64,000 nucleotides of DNA from Streptomyces albireticuli (GCF_002192455.1 NZ_CP021744.1:620001-684000), one strand, 5' to 3'; numbered from the stretch's first letter, positions 1-11,047 are shown. Notes: generated by a model not told the origin, from the letters alone. Made by a program: numbers and translations.

Positions 1-1061
1 GGCCGTTCTCCTCCGGCCCGTACAAGGTCGACTCCTACGCGCGCGGCAAGAAGCTCGTCCTCGTCCGCAACGAGCACTGGGACCCGGGGACGGACGAGGT
101 CCGCAAGGCGTACCCGGACAAGCTGGTCGTCATGATGGGCCTGAAGGCGAACCAGATCGACGACCGGCTGATAGCGAGCCAGGGCGCCGACGCCTCCGCC
201 GTCTCCTGGGGCGCCCTGCGGCCGGAGAGCGCCGCGAAGGTCCTGCCCGACGCCGGAGTGCGCGAGCGGCTGCTCGCCGAGTCCACCAACTGCACCGACA
301 TGGTCCAGATGCACACCGGCCGGGCGCCCTTCGACAACACCAAGGTCCGGCAGGCCGTGCAGTACGCCCTCGACCGGGACGCCGTCCTCACCTCCTCCGG
401 AGGCCCCGCCTTCAACGACCTGTCGACCGCGTACATGCCGGCGTCCCTCTTCGGCGGCAAGCAGCCCGACACCCTGAAGATCCCCGCGACGGGCGACACG
501 GAGAAGGCCAGGCAACTGCTGAAGGAGGCCGGCAGACCCGGCGGCTTCTCGACGAAGATCACCGCCTCGGCCGGTGACAAGGGCCGCGCCGAGGCCATCC
601 AGCAGGCCCTGGGCCGGGCCGGCATCAAGGCCACCATCGAGACCGTGGACCCGTCCGCCTTCTACGCCACCATCGGTGACACCAAGAACCGCACCGACAT
701 GGTCTACACCGGCTGGTGCCCCGACTACCCCTCCGGCTCCACCTTCCTGCCCTTCGTCTTCGACGGCCGCTTCATCAAGGAGAAGGGCAACTCCGGCAAC
801 CACTCCCTCTTCCGCGACGACGCGACGATGAGGCGGATGGACGAGATCGGCGCCATGACCGACACCGGGCGGGCCGCCGGTGCCTGGCAGCAGCTCGACG
901 GGCGGATCCTCACCCAGGCTCCGGCCGTCCCGGTGCTCGTCCGGCGGTGGCCCCTGGTCCTGGGCACCAACATCGCGGGCGCGTACGGGCACACCTCCTT
1001 CGGCGGCCAGCTCGACTACGCCACGGTCGGCCTCAAGGACCCCGCCGAGAGCCGGGACTGA
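1..1061 (+). CDS. ABC transporter substrate-binding protein, family 5 (5' end cut off)
   Basis: C-terminal part of a peptide/oligopeptide-binding lipoprotein of the SBP family 5 type. The reading frame is open from base 3 of the window, so the start lies outside. The first visible residues (SSGPYKV, then a LVRNEHWD-like segment) are the conserved middle of this family, and the remaining 350 or so residues have the usual order, ending with a PAVPVLVRR segment. It would capture peptides or a related ligand outside the membrane and deliver them to the permeases encoded next. It is followed after 8 bases by the first permease gene, so it is the first visible gene of a five-gene importer operon. 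The ligand cannot be read from sequence; peptide, nickel or sugar ligands all occur in this family. Confidence 0.9.
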   Translation, partial: PFSSGPYKVDSYARGKKLVLVRNEHWDPGTDEVRKAYPDKLVVMMGLKANQIDDRLIASQGADASAVSWGALRPESAAKVLPDAGVRERLLAESTNCTDMVQMHTGRAPFDNTKVRQAVQYALDRDAVLTSSGGPAFNDLSTAYMPASLFGGKQPDTLKIPATGDTEKARQLLKEAGRPGGFSTKITASAGDKGRAEAIQQALGRAGIKATIETVDPSAFYATIGDTKNRTDMVYTGWCPDYPSGSTFLPFVFDGRFIKEKGNSGNHSLFRDDATMRRMDEIGAMTDTGRAAGAWQQLDGRILTQAPAVPVLVRRWPLVLGTNIAGAYGHTSFGGQLDYATVGLKDPAESRD

Positions 1062-1069
1062 GGGCCCTC

Positions 1070-2005
1070 ATGAGCGCCACTTCCCCCACCGCGACGGCCG
1101 CCCCCGCCGGCAGCGGCCCCTGGCGGCTCGCCCGCGCCGAACTGCGCCGCCGCACCTCCGTCAAGGTCTCCCTCGCCGTCGTCGCGCTCTTCCTGCTGAT
1201 GGCGGCGGGCGCCCCGCTGCTGAGCTCGCTCGCCGGCTGGTCTCCCGAGGAGTTCGACAAGACCGCCGTCGACCCCTACCTCGGCGGCCGGCCGCTCGGC
1301 CCCCTGGGCGGCATCTCCGCCGACCACTGGCTCGGCGTCGAACCCGTCACCGGCCGCGACCTGTTCGCCCGGGTCGTGCACGGCGCCCAGGTGTCGCTGC
1401 TGATCGCCCTCACCGCCACCGCGATCGTCGTGCTCGCCGGGACGGCGGCCGGCATCACGGCGGGCTACTTCGGCGGCCGCACCGACGCCGTGCTCTCCCG
1501 GCTCATGGACCTCACGATGTCCTTCCCGTCCCTCATCTTCATGATCGCGATGATGTCGGTGGCCAAGGACGTCAACCGTGTCCTGCTGATGACCGCCGTC
1601 ATCGGCCTGTTCGGCTGGCCCGGCATCGCCCGCGTCGTCCGCGGCCAGACCCTCTCGCTCAAACACCGCGAGTACGTCGACGCCGCCCGTGTCGGGGGCT
1701 CCGGGCCCTGGCGCATCCTCACCCGCGACATTCTCCCGGGCGTCGCCGGGCCCGTCATCGCCTACACCACCCTCGTCGTCCCCGGCATGATCGCCACCGA
1801 GGCGGCCCTGAGCTATCTGGGCGTCGGCGTCCGCCCGCCCACCCCCTCCTGGGGCCAGATGATCGCCGAGAGCGTCGCCTTCTACGACACGGACCCCATG
1901 TACTTCGTCATCCCGAGCACCTGCCTGTTCCTGACCGTGCTCGCCTTCACCCTGCTCGGCGACGCGCTGCGCGACGTCCTCGACCCGAGGAGCGGCCGCA
2001 CATGA
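1070..2005 (+). CDS. ABC importer permease, DppC/OppC type
   Basis: Inner-membrane permease subunit of a peptide-type importer, 311 residues. It has an N-terminal membrane segment (about residues 30-52), a periplasm-side loop with the GVEPVTGRDLFARV motif typical of DppC proteins, and a BPD_transp_1 core with the EAA-loop sequence EYVDAARVGGSG about two thirds along, where the ATPases dock. The ATG at 1070 was chosen because it lies 8 bases after the preceding stop and starts a normal N-terminus; the frame is open further upstream only as a shadow of the binding-protein gene. Its stop overlaps the next start (ATGA), which implies translational coupling. Confidence 0.93.
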   Translation: MSATSPTATAAPAGSGPWRLARAELRRRTSVKVSLAVVALFLLMAAGAPLLSSLAGWSPEEFDKTAVDPYLGGRPLGPLGGISADHWLGVEPVTGRDLFARVVHGAQVSLLIALTATAIVVLAGTAAGITAGYFGGRTDAVLSRLMDLTMSFPSLIFMIAMMSVAKDVNRVLLMTAVIGLFGWPGIARVVRGQTLSLKHREYVDAARVGGSGPWRILTRDILPGVAGPVIAYTTLVVPGMIATEAALSYLGVGVRPPTPSWGQMIAESVAFYDTDPMYFVIPSTCLFLTVLAFTLLGDALRDVLDPRSGRT

Positions 2006-2987
2006 TCCTCTACCTGGGGCGCCGGCTGCTCGCCGTCCTCGGCGTGCTCGTCGCCGTCGCCGCCGTCACCTTCACCGTCTTCTACGTGCTGCCCTCCGAC
2101 CCCGCGGCCGCCGCCTGCGGCAAGTCGTGCAGCACCGACCGCCTGGAGGCGATCCGCGCCCACATGGGCCTGGACCGGCCGCTGTGGCGGCAGTTCGCGG
2201 ACTTCGTCACCGGCGTCTTCACCGGCCGCACCATGGGCAGCGGCCGGTACGCCCTGCACTGCTCCTTCCCCTGCCTCGGCTACTCCTACGAGAACTCCGA
2301 GGCCGTCTGGGACCTGCTGATGGACCGCCTGCCGGTCTCCGCCTCGCTGGCCGTGGGCGCGGCCGTGCTGTGGCTCGCGCTCGGCCTGAGCGCCGGGGTC
2401 ACCGCGGCCCTGCGCAAGGACACCCTCACCGACCGCGTCCTGATGGTCGGCGCCGTCGCCGCGGCCTCGCTGCCCGTCTACTTCACCTCGATGATGCTGA
2501 TCTACGGCCTCATCCGGACGGCCGGCCTGCTGCCCTACCCGCAGTACGTGCCGCTCGGCGACGACCCCCTGCGCTGGGCGTCCAACCTGCTCCTGCCCTG
2601 GCTGGCACTGGCCGTGCTGTACGCGGCCATGTACGCCCGGCAGAGCCGCGGTTCGATGATCGAGACGATGGCGGAACCGTACATCCGCACCGCCCGCGCC
2701 AAGGGCCTGCCGCGCCGCACCGTGGTCGTCAAGCACGGGCTGCGGGCCGGCATGACGCCGGTCCTCACCCTCTTCGGCATGGACCTGGGCGGGCTGCTCG
2801 CGGGCGCCGTCATCACCGAGTCGATCTTCGGGCTGCCGGGGATCGGGCGGCTCTTCTACGGCGCGCTGTCCACCGGCGACCAGCCGGTCATCCTCGGCGT
2901 CACGCTGCTGGCGGCCGTCTTCATCGTCGTCGCCAACCTGGCCGTCGACCTGCTCTACGCCGTCGTCGACCCGCGAGTGAGGTACTG

Positions 2988-2988
<1 letters not shown>
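2002..2988 (+). CDS. ABC importer permease, DppB/OppB type
   Basis: Second membrane subunit of the importer, 328 residues. The N-terminus (LGRRLLAVLGVLVAVAAVTF) is the first membrane span of the DppB family, followed by the usual large external loop, here with an extra cysteine-containing stretch (CGKSCS and, later, HCSFPC) that is less common. The EAA-like docking loop is seen as RTARAKGLPRR. It starts inside the stop of the DppC-like gene and its own stop shares a base with the ATPase start at 2988, so four genes are tightly coupled. The order DppC before DppB is reversed compared with the commonest dpp operons. Confidence 0.92.
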
Positions 2989-4006
<1,018 letters not shown>

Positions 4007-4010
<4 letters not shown>

Positions 4011-4987
4011 CCGCCGGTACCGCACCCCTGCTGTCCGTACGGGACGTGACCATGGCCTTCCCGGGCAAGCGGCGCCGCGGGGCGCCCGTCCGGGCCGTCG
4101 ACGGCGTCTCCTTCGACCTGGCGGCGGGCGAGACCCTGGGGCTGGTGGGCGAGTCCGGCTGCGGCAAGTCGACCACCGGCCGCATGATCGTACGGCTGCT
4201 GGAGCCGACCACCGGGTCGATCACCTACGACGGGCGCGACATCAGCCGCCTCGGCCGGCGCGCTCTCAAGCCGCTGCGCAAGGACCTCCAGATGGTCTTC
4301 CAGGACCCGCACTCCTCCCTCAATCCACGCCAGACGGTGGCGCGGGTCATCGCCGATCCGCTGCTGGCGCAGGGCGTGCCGGCGGCCGAGGCGCGTGGGC
4401 GGGCGGCGGAGCTGATGGAGCTGGTCGGGCTCATCCCCGAGCACATCGACCGCTATCCGCACGAGTTCTCCGGCGGCCAAGCGCAGCGCATCGGTATCGC
4501 GCGCTCGCTGGCCACGGGGCCCCGTCTGATCGTCGCCGACGAGCCGGTGTCGGCCCTGGACGTCTCCGTGCGGGCCCAGATCGTCAATCTGATGGAGCGG
4601 CTCCAGAGCGAACTCGGGCTCGCCTACCTCTTCATCGCCCATGACCTGTCGGTGGTGAAGCGGGTGTGCGACCGGGTGGCCGTGATGTATCTGGGGCGGA
4701 TCGTCGAGGCCGGCGACAAGGAGCGGGTGTACGCGGCCCCGGCCCATCCGTACACGCGGGCGCTGCTGTCCGCGGTTCCGCTGCCGGACCCGGTCGCCGA
4801 GCGGACGCGGGAGCGGATCACCCTGCTCGGCGACCCGCCGAGCCCGGCGGCTCCCCCGCCGGGCTGTACGTTCCATCCGCGCTGCCCCAAGGCGCGGGAG
4901 ATCTGCCGGTCCGAGGCGCCGCTGCTGCGGATCGCCGTGCCGGGCGAGGCGCGTGAGGTGGCCTGCCACTTTCCGGAGGCGGCCTGA
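4007..4987 (+). CDS. ABC importer ATPase, DppF/OppF type
   Basis: Second ATPase of the importer, 326 residues, which pairs with the DppD-type subunit. Walker A GESGCGKS, signature FSGGQAQR, Walker B LIVADEP and the H-loop IAHDLSV are all present, and the C-terminal oligo/HPY domain includes GCTFHPRCP. The start overlaps the preceding stop (ATGA). A good ribosome-binding sequence (AAGGAGG) lies just before it. This is the last gene of the operon; a GC-rich stretch of short inverted repeats follows before the collagenase promoter region. Confidence 0.94.
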
Positions 4988-5109
4988 ACCGGACCACCCC
5001 GGTCCTGGGCCGGCGTCCGGGCCGGGCGCGGGCCCGGTGCCGGCCGGCGCGGTCGCCCGGAGGACGACTTCCGCTTCGGCGTCTCCGTCAACTGGGGGCT
5101 ACTGAGGGG

Positions 5110-5138
5110 TTGTCAGTACCATTTCACATTACTACGTT
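5110..5138 (+). promoter_or_regulatory. Probable sigma-70-type promoter for the collagenase gene
   Basis: TTGTCA (5110-5115) and TACGTT (5133-5138) are separated by exactly 17 bases in an unusually AT-rich patch of this GC-rich intergenic region. The downstream gene starts at 5279, leaving a leader of about 130 bases. Confidence 0.5.
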
Positions 5139-5278
5139 ACACATGACATGGCGCCGCACCGGCCCCTCACGCACCGCCTGTCGGACGGCCGCCGGGCCCC
5201 GCGCGCTGCCCCTGTCGCGCACACCGCACCCCCCTTTCCCGTGCGTATCCCTCCCTACCTCCCACACAGGAGTCATCG

Positions 5279-7630
5279 GTGTCCTACTCCAGAACCCTGC
5301 GCAGATCCCTGCTCACCGCCGCGATAGCCGTGACACTCTGCGCCACCGCCGTCCAGCCCGGATTCGCGGACTCCCCCTCGCCGGCCCCCTCGTCCGCCAC
5401 GGCTCCCCCGGTGACCGCGCGTGCGGACACGCCCACCCCCAACCCCTTCGACGAGGTCACCCGCCTCGCGAACGCCCCCAGGCCGGCCTTCGCCACCCCC
5501 ACCGCCCCCGGCGGCCTCACGAAGGGGCGCGTCCCCGGCGCCCTCACCGCGAAGCCGAAACCCACGGCCGTGCCGCCCCGCGCCACCGTCGGCGGCGCCG
5601 CCGTACCCTGCACCCTCGACGGGGTCACCGGGCTCACCCCGGAGCGGTTCGCCGACTTCCTCGCCGACCCGGCCGTCACCGCCGACGGCTGCCTGCGCAC
5701 GCTCATCTGGACCTGGGACCAGCGGCTCGTCCCCGTCATGTCGCGACCGCACGTCCAGGCGGTCTCCCGCCGCATCGAGAGCCTGGCCGCGGCGCACGAC
5801 GGCAAGAACGACAGCCACCTGCTGGAGATGTTCACCTACCTCCACGCCGTCGCGTACCACGACTTCTCCCGCGGCGAGATCGACCTCACCGACGCGCCCA
5901 CCGTGGAGGCGATGCGCCGCGCGGTGTCCGCCTTCGGCACCGCCGCGCGCACCTTCGACGTGACCCGCGCCAACGCCGAGACCCTGCGCGAGGCGCTCTA
6001 CGCGGCCGGCGCCCCGGGCCTGCGCCAGCACCAGCTGCCGCTGATCAAGCGCGTCCTGGCCACCATGGACGCCTCACACCCCGACACCGCCAAGGACACC
6101 TCCTGGGCCGGCGCCGCGCTCGCCGCGCTCTCCCTCAACTACCTCGGCGTCTACCCCGGCAACCACGACACCGCCTTCCACGCCGCCGTCACCGCCGACG
6201 CCTCCTACCGCGCGGCCTTCAAGGCCTTCGCCGGCCACACCCACCTCAAGGGCACGTCCAACGCCTGGGTGGTGCGCGACGCCGTCGGGGAGTACGGACG
6301 GATGGGCCAGATCGACGCCCTCAAGGGGCAGATCACCTCCGACCTGGGCGGGCTGCTGGCCACCACGACCGCCAACTTCGGCGAGGGCAGCCAGCCCTGG
6401 GCCAAGGTCGTCACCTGGCTCAACGAATTCGACGCCTGCAAGCAGTACGGGGTGTGCAAGGCCGACATCGAGCGCCGCATCTTCCCGTCCACCTACACGT
6501 ACGACAACGGCGCCATCAAGGTCCGCACGGCCCTGCCCCGCGCCACCGTCGACCGCCTCTACTACGCGAGCAAGCAGGTCAAGGCGCAGTTCCACCGGGT
6601 CCTGGGCACCGAGCAGCCGCTGGCGGGCGACACCAACACCACGCTCAACATCGTGCTGTACGCCTCCCGCGCCGACTACGAGGTCTACCACCCGCTACTG
6701 ACCGGTATGGGTACCGACAACGGCGGCATCTACATCGAGAACGGCGCCACCTTCTACACGTACGAGCGGCGCGTCCCCCAGGACTCCACGCTCACGCTGG
6801 AGGAGCTCTTCCGGCACGAGTACACGCACTACCTCAACGGCCGCTGGGCCGTCCCCGGCTCCTTCGGCGAAGGCCCGTGGTACCAGGGCGACCGCACCAC
6901 CGCGATGGACGAGGGCACGGCCGAGTTCTTCGACGGCGCCACCCGGGGCGAGGGCATCAAGGTCCGCAAGTCCCTGGTCCAGAGCGTCATCAACGACACG
7001 GCGGGCGGCACCAAGCCGCGCATGAGCGTGTACGAGCTGCTGCACGCGGAGTACGACCGGGACGGCTTCCGCTTCTACTCCTACGCCGGCACGTTCTTCG
7101 AGTTCCTGTGGACGGAACGCCCCTCGCTGCTCAAGGAGATGTACGGCCGCCTCCGCGCGAACGACGTCGCGGGCTTCGACGCCTGGCGCGACCGGCTCGG
7201 CCGGGACACCGGGCTCCAGCGCGCGTACGACGCCTTCCTCGACCAGCAGATCGCCAAGGTCAATGACCTGTACGTGCCGGACACCTCGTTCACGCCCGTC
7301 GGCGGCCTGGACGCCGGCCACCCCGCCACGGTCCGCGCCTCCTTCAAGGCCACCACCGGCATCACGCCCGAATGCCGCACCAACGAGGCCCCGGAACGCC
7401 CGCGTTTCACCTGCACGGGCCGCATCACCGCCAACCTGAGCGACCCGGGCAGCCCCGATCTGGTCTTCAAGGACATGTCCGGGACGGTCGACTACTTCAT
7501 CCTCGACCGCACCAAGAAGGGCAACAACAACTTCGCCGACATGAACTGCTCCTTCGGGAAGGTCGACCTCTGGGCGGACCGCCCCGCGGGATCCGCGGAC
7601 TTCACCTGTGAAGGTCCGCTGAGGGGCTGA
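5279..7630 (+). CDS. Secreted collagenase-like metallopeptidase, M9 family
   Basis: Exported zinc peptidase of 783 residues, expected to cleave collagen-like proteins outside the cell. A signal peptide (RTLRRSLLTAAIAVTLCATA, then GFA before the likely cut near residue 30) is followed by an M9 N-terminal domain and the catalytic domain. The zinc site is HEYTH (His513, Glu514, His517), with the third ligand Glu549 in DEGTAEFF. After about residue 670 there is a cysteine-containing C-terminal domain of about 110 residues rather than the PKD and collagen-binding repeats of clostridial enzymes. The GTG at 5279 has AGGAG at 5268-5272. It is a single-gene unit with a promoter candidate upstream and a strong hairpin downstream. 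Confidence 0.9.
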   Translation: MSYSRTLRRSLLTAAIAVTLCATAVQPGFADSPSPAPSSATAPPVTARADTPTPNPFDEVTRLANAPRPAFATPTAPGGLTKGRVPGALTAKPKPTAVPPRATVGGAAVPCTLDGVTGLTPERFADFLADPAVTADGCLRTLIWTWDQRLVPVMSRPHVQAVSRRIESLAAAHDGKNDSHLLEMFTYLHAVAYHDFSRGEIDLTDAPTVEAMRRAVSAFGTAARTFDVTRANAETLREALYAAGAPGLRQHQLPLIKRVLATMDASHPDTAKDTSWAGAALAALSLNYLGVYPGNHDTAFHAAVTADASYRAAFKAFAGHTHLKGTSNAWVVRDAVGEYGRMGQIDALKGQITSDLGGLLATTTANFGEGSQPWAKVVTWLNEFDACKQYGVCKADIERRIFPSTYTYDNGAIKVRTALPRATVDRLYYASKQVKAQFHRVLGTEQPLAGDTNTTLNIVLYASRADYEVYHPLLTGMGTDNGGIYIENGATFYTYERRVPQDSTLTLEELFRHEYTHYLNGRWAVPGSFGEGPWYQGDRTTAMDEGTAEFFDGATRGEGIKVRKSLVQSVINDTAGGTKPRMSVYELLHAEYDRDGFRFYSYAGTFFEFLWTERPSLLKEMYGRLRANDVAGFDAWRDRLGRDTGLQRAYDAFLDQQIAKVNDLYVPDTSFTPVGGLDAGHPATVRASFKATTGITPECRTNEAPERPRFTCTGRITANLSDPGSPDLVFKDMSGTVDYFILDRTKKGNNNFADMNCSFGKVDLWADRPAGSADFTCEGPLRG

Positions 7631-7638
7631 TTCCCCGC

Positions 7639-7679
7639 GGGGCCCCGGGCCGGTCTCACCACAACCGGCCCGGGGCCCC
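7639..7679 (+). terminator. Strong hairpin after the collagenase gene
   Basis: A perfect 16-bp inverted repeat (7639-7654 with 7664-7679) with a 9-base loop begins 8 bases after the collagenase stop. There is no T-tract, as is usual for streptomycete terminators. Confidence 0.8.
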
Positions 7680-7798
7680 GGCGTCATGAAGGGAGACGGT
7701 GGGCCCTGGGGACTCGCGCCACCGAAAAAGGGGTGCTGTGTCCCGCCGCACCGCGTAATGTGCGCTCCTGCTGATTGACGGTTACATCGGGAGGCGTC

Positions 7799-8431
7799 GT
7801 GGTCACGGAACTCGTCAAGGTGTGGGCAGCGGGATGGGCCTTGTCACGGCACACGCCCCGGCCCACCGAGCATCCCTGGGGCGTCTATCTAGAGGTGGGA
7901 AAGCCCGGACACGTGGGGCGTCATGTGCTCTTCGAGGCCCATGAGTCGGCGGTACGCGAGGCCGCGGCATCGGTGGACGTCGCGGACACCTGGATCAAGG
8001 CGGCCGTGGAACCCCAGGACATAGGCCCGTGGCTGCCGCGTGGGTGGGTGGTCGACGAGGAGGAGGCGGGCCATCTCATGGCCGTGGACCTGACGGCCAC
8101 GGAGCCGGTGGTGCCCGAGGGATACACCGCGTCGCTGGAGACGGACGACGGCGTCACGTACGTCCGGGTGCTCGACGCCGACGGCGGACTCGCCGCCAGG
8201 GGGCAGCTGGCCCTGCTCGGTCACGGGGCGGTCGTCGACCAGGTGGTGACCGAGGAGGCCCACCGGCGCCGCGGTCTGGGCGCCTTCGTGATGCGCGCGC
8301 TCGCCGACCACGCGGTGGCCGAAGGCGCGTCCCTCGGCGTCCTGGGCGCGACGGACGAGGGGCGCGCCCTGTACGAGACGCTGGGCTGGAAGTCTCACTC
8401 CCGGCTGGCGGCGTGCATCTACAGACCGTGA
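7799..8431 (+). CDS. GNAT-family N-acetyltransferase
   Basis: About 210 residues. The C-terminal half is a GNAT fold: strand and acetyl-CoA loop VVTEEAHRRRGLG (the R-x-x-G-x-G/A pattern), then an alpha-helix and the closing segment ATDEGRALYETLGWK. The N-terminal half is less typical. The substrate cannot be inferred. The GTG at 7799 was preferred because GGGAGG (7789-7794) lies just upstream; a TTG at 7775 in the same frame would add eight residues. No operon partner. Confidence 0.85.
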   Translation: MVTELVKVWAAGWALSRHTPRPTEHPWGVYLEVGKPGHVGRHVLFEAHESAVREAAASVDVADTWIKAAVEPQDIGPWLPRGWVVDEEEAGHLMAVDLTATEPVVPEGYTASLETDDGVTYVRVLDADGGLAARGQLALLGHGAVVDQVVTEEAHRRRGLGAFVMRALADHAVAEGASLGVLGATDEGRALYETLGWKSHSRLAACIYRP

Positions 8432-8579
8432 ACCCGGGGCCCGGGACCACCGTCGATGGCGCGATCGGGCCTCCACCCGTGTGAGGAGAGGCTCTCCCCC
8501 GGACTGGACACAACGATGCAACCCCGGATCCGCCCGGTGGCCGATGTGACGTGACGCCGGGCGGCGGGACAGTGGGGGA

Positions 8580-10364
8580 ATGACAAGACCACTGACCCGG
8601 CGGGCCCCGGTGGCCGGCGCGCTGGCCTGCGCGGCTCTCGTCGCCACGCTGCTCTCCCCCGGCGGCGCCCAGGCCTCCGCCCCCGTCGCCCGGCCCGAGC
8701 TGCGCACGCCCGAGGGCACGACCGTACTGCCGAACCTCGACGACGACGCCCGGCGCTGCACCCTGCGCCCCGGCGACCTGGACCGGCTGGACGTGGCCGT
8801 CGACGAACGGCTGGCCGCGTGCGACGACGCCGCCGACGAGGTGCTCAACGGCGCCGCCGACGCCGAGGACCTCACCCCGCTGAGGGTGATGCCCATGGCC
8901 GCCGGCGACCGTGCCGAGGGCCGGGTCTCGCTGCCCGCCGCCCAACGCCCCTACGCGCGCGTCTTCGTGGTGCGCGACGGGCGGTACGTGTCGCTGGGCA
9001 CCGACGGGCGGCTTGACGCCGGGGAACTGCGGCGCGGGGTGCGGCTCGCCGTCGAGGCCCGTGACATCGTGCGGGACCGCGAGCGGTGGGACGGCCGGAT
9101 CGAGGTGACGCTCGCCGTCACGCGGCACGGGACCACCCGGACGGCCCGGGCGGACCTGCGCGTGGCGCCGGTGCTCCTGCAACACGACCTCCAGCGCGCC
9201 CAGCACGTCTTCGCCTCCGCGCCGGGCCCGGGCGAGGGGCAGCCCGTCGAGGTCCCCGCCTCACCCCGGCGGCCCGGGCAGTGGCGGGAGTTCGCGGACT
9301 CCCTGCGCGAAGCCGCCGAGAAGTCCGGCCTTCCCGGGAGCGGCCTGCGGTTCCAGCCCGGCACCGCGCAGTGGTGGCGGGACGTCTGGCGCCAGGACAT
9401 CGCCGAGCCCGGTTACGTCACCAGGACGACGCCCCACGGCCGGCACACGCTGCGCATCCTGCTGCGCTCCCCCAACTACTGGACGTCCGCCGACGGCCGC
9501 TCCGCGAGCCTTCGCCGTGCCGGGCGGCTCCTCTACCAGGACCTCCGCGGTCCCGGTGTGGGCGTGGTCCAGCAGTACACGCCCACGGCCCGACGCGAGA
9601 AGAACGTCGACGAACTGCTGAACTTCACCGGCAACTTCGAGTCCCTGCCGCCGTACGCCGGGTACCCCCAGGGCCGCGTCGTCCACGGCGGCAGCGCCGA
9701 CCGCCGCCCCGACCCCTCGTTCGTCGGCATGCTGAACGCCCAGGGGCAGCAGCCCGCGGTGGTACTGGACACCTCGTGGCTGCTGGTCGGCCACGTCGAC
9801 GAGACCGTCCACGTCGTACGGGCGGACAACGCGCGCGGCTGGACGCTCGCCGTCTCCGACCCCCGCGCGGCGGTGGCGCTCCTGGAGCGGGCCCGGCGGG
9901 CGGGCGAGGGCGGTCAGCGCCTCTTCGCCGACACGGTGGCGGAGGACAAGCCGACCGTCGACGAGCTCCTGCGCCACGAGCGGCACGCCGGCGACAACGA
10001 GGACGCCGCCCGGCACATCGACGGACAGCTCGCGGTCCTGCTGCGGGAGACGGGGCTGAAGCCGGGGGAGATCGTCCGGCTCCCGGTCCTCTACTACCGG
10101 GTCGCGTCGGGCGAGGGCCTGCCGCGCCGCCACCTCGCCCTCTCCCCCGCGCTGGCCAACGGGCTGTCCCTGACCGCCCGCGACTACGCCGCCCCCACCC
10201 CGCACGGCCCGCGGGTCGCCGGCCGTGACCTCTTCCGCGCCGAGACCGAGCGGGCCCTGGCCGCCGGCGGGGTGCGGGTCCACTGGGTGGAGGACTTCTC
10301 CTGGGCCCACCTCGGCGGCGGCGAGGTCCACTGCGCCACGAACGCCCTCCGGGAGATCACGTGA
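8580..10364 (+). CDS. Secreted protein-arginine deiminase homologue (PAD_C type)
   Basis: 594 residues with a signal peptide (residues 1 to about 33, ending GGAQASA). The C-terminal two thirds matches the protein-arginine deiminase catalytic domain of vertebrate PAD enzymes: RQDIAEPGY contains the first catalytic Asp (Asp273), VGHVDE contains His405 and Asp407, and GEVHCATN contains the nucleophile Cys585, close to the GEVHCGTN of human PAD4. All four catalytic residues are therefore present. PADs hydrolyse peptidyl-arginine to citrulline, and the animal enzymes need calcium. The substrate here is unknown. This is not the agmatine-deiminase-like fold of the Porphyromonas enzyme. The ATG at 8580 directly follows a GGGGGA tract; a GTG at 8610 is a less likely start because it would remove the basic n-region. 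Confidence 0.85.
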   Translation: MTRPLTRRAPVAGALACAALVATLLSPGGAQASAPVARPELRTPEGTTVLPNLDDDARRCTLRPGDLDRLDVAVDERLAACDDAADEVLNGAADAEDLTPLRVMPMAAGDRAEGRVSLPAAQRPYARVFVVRDGRYVSLGTDGRLDAGELRRGVRLAVEARDIVRDRERWDGRIEVTLAVTRHGTTRTARADLRVAPVLLQHDLQRAQHVFASAPGPGEGQPVEVPASPRRPGQWREFADSLREAAEKSGLPGSGLRFQPGTAQWWRDVWRQDIAEPGYVTRTTPHGRHTLRILLRSPNYWTSADGRSASLRRAGRLLYQDLRGPGVGVVQQYTPTARREKNVDELLNFTGNFESLPPYAGYPQGRVVHGGSADRRPDPSFVGMLNAQGQQPAVVLDTSWLLVGHVDETVHVVRADNARGWTLAVSDPRAAVALLERARRAGEGGQRLFADTVAEDKPTVDELLRHERHAGDNEDAARHIDGQLAVLLRETGLKPGEIVRLPVLYYRVASGEGLPRRHLALSPALANGLSLTARDYAAPTPHGPRVAGRDLFRAETERALAAGGVRVHWVEDFSWAHLGGGEVHCATNALREIT

Positions 10365-10404
10365 GAGCACAGGACGGCCGGCGGGCGGCCGGGCCGCACG
10401 GCGT

Positions 10405-10944
10405 TCAGGACACGTCGATGCCGTAGGCGAGCGCGGTGACGGAGAGCTGCCCGTTGGTCACCGTCTTCTCGAACGGGATCGTCAGGTGGTCGCGGGACGC
10501 CGGGGGCGTGACGCGCAGATAGCCGGCCTGCACCATCCGCGGGGCGTCGGCGTGCGCCCAGGCCAGGGCGGCCTCGGCGGAGCCGCCGGGCTTCAGGACG
10601 AGCGTGCGCTTGCCCGGGTCGGGCACGAAGTAGGTGCTCCCCCAGGAGGTGATCGTGTCGACCGCCTTGTGCCGGGTGTCCTCCAGTTGGAGGCCGGGGT
10701 AGCCGCGCAGGGCGCAGGTGCGGCCGGAGGTGTTGGTCAGCGCCAGCACGGTGCCCTCGTGGGACATGCCGTTCTGGTGGCCGCCCTTGTCGGACAGCGA
10801 GGCCCGCAGGCCCGATACGTGGCAGGTCGGGGTCTGCGGGGCGGCCGAGGCCGTCGCCGCGCCGCCGAGGGCGGTGACGGTCGCCACCGTCGCCGCCATC
10901 GCCGCGGTGGTGGCGGTCGTCCCGCGCAGGGTGCTCCGTAACAT
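10405..10944 (-). CDS. Secreted DUF4232 protein
   Basis: 179 residues with a clear signal peptide (MLRSTLRGTT, then an alanine-rich core ending TASAAP). The mature part fits DUF4232: an early Cys (PTCHVSGL), a beta-rich body with LALTNTSGRTCALRGYPG and LKPGGSAEAALAWAHA. This domain is common in exported actinobacterial proteins and lipoproteins, and its role is unknown. The ATG at 10944 is preceded by GGAGGG; the open frame runs further upstream but without a sensible N-terminus. The gene lies downstream of the SLT-domain gene on the same strand but a strong hairpin separates them, so it is probably transcribed alone. Confidence 0.88.
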   Translation of the reverse strand: MLRSTLRGTTATTAAMAATVATVTALGGAATASAAPQTPTCHVSGLRASLSDKGGHQNGMSHEGTVLALTNTSGRTCALRGYPGLQLEDTRHKAVDTITSWGSTYFVPDPGKRTLVLKPGGSAEAALAWAHADAPRMVQAGYLRVTPPASRDHLTIPFEKTVTNGQLSVTALAYGIDVS

Positions 10945-11047
10945 CGCGTCCCTCCAGTGTTCGAATGTCTTCACCTTTCCGGCTACCTCATCTTGGCCCT
11001 TCCATTCCTCCCGGGTCACGGGGGCCCGTGCCACCCCGGGTACGCGA

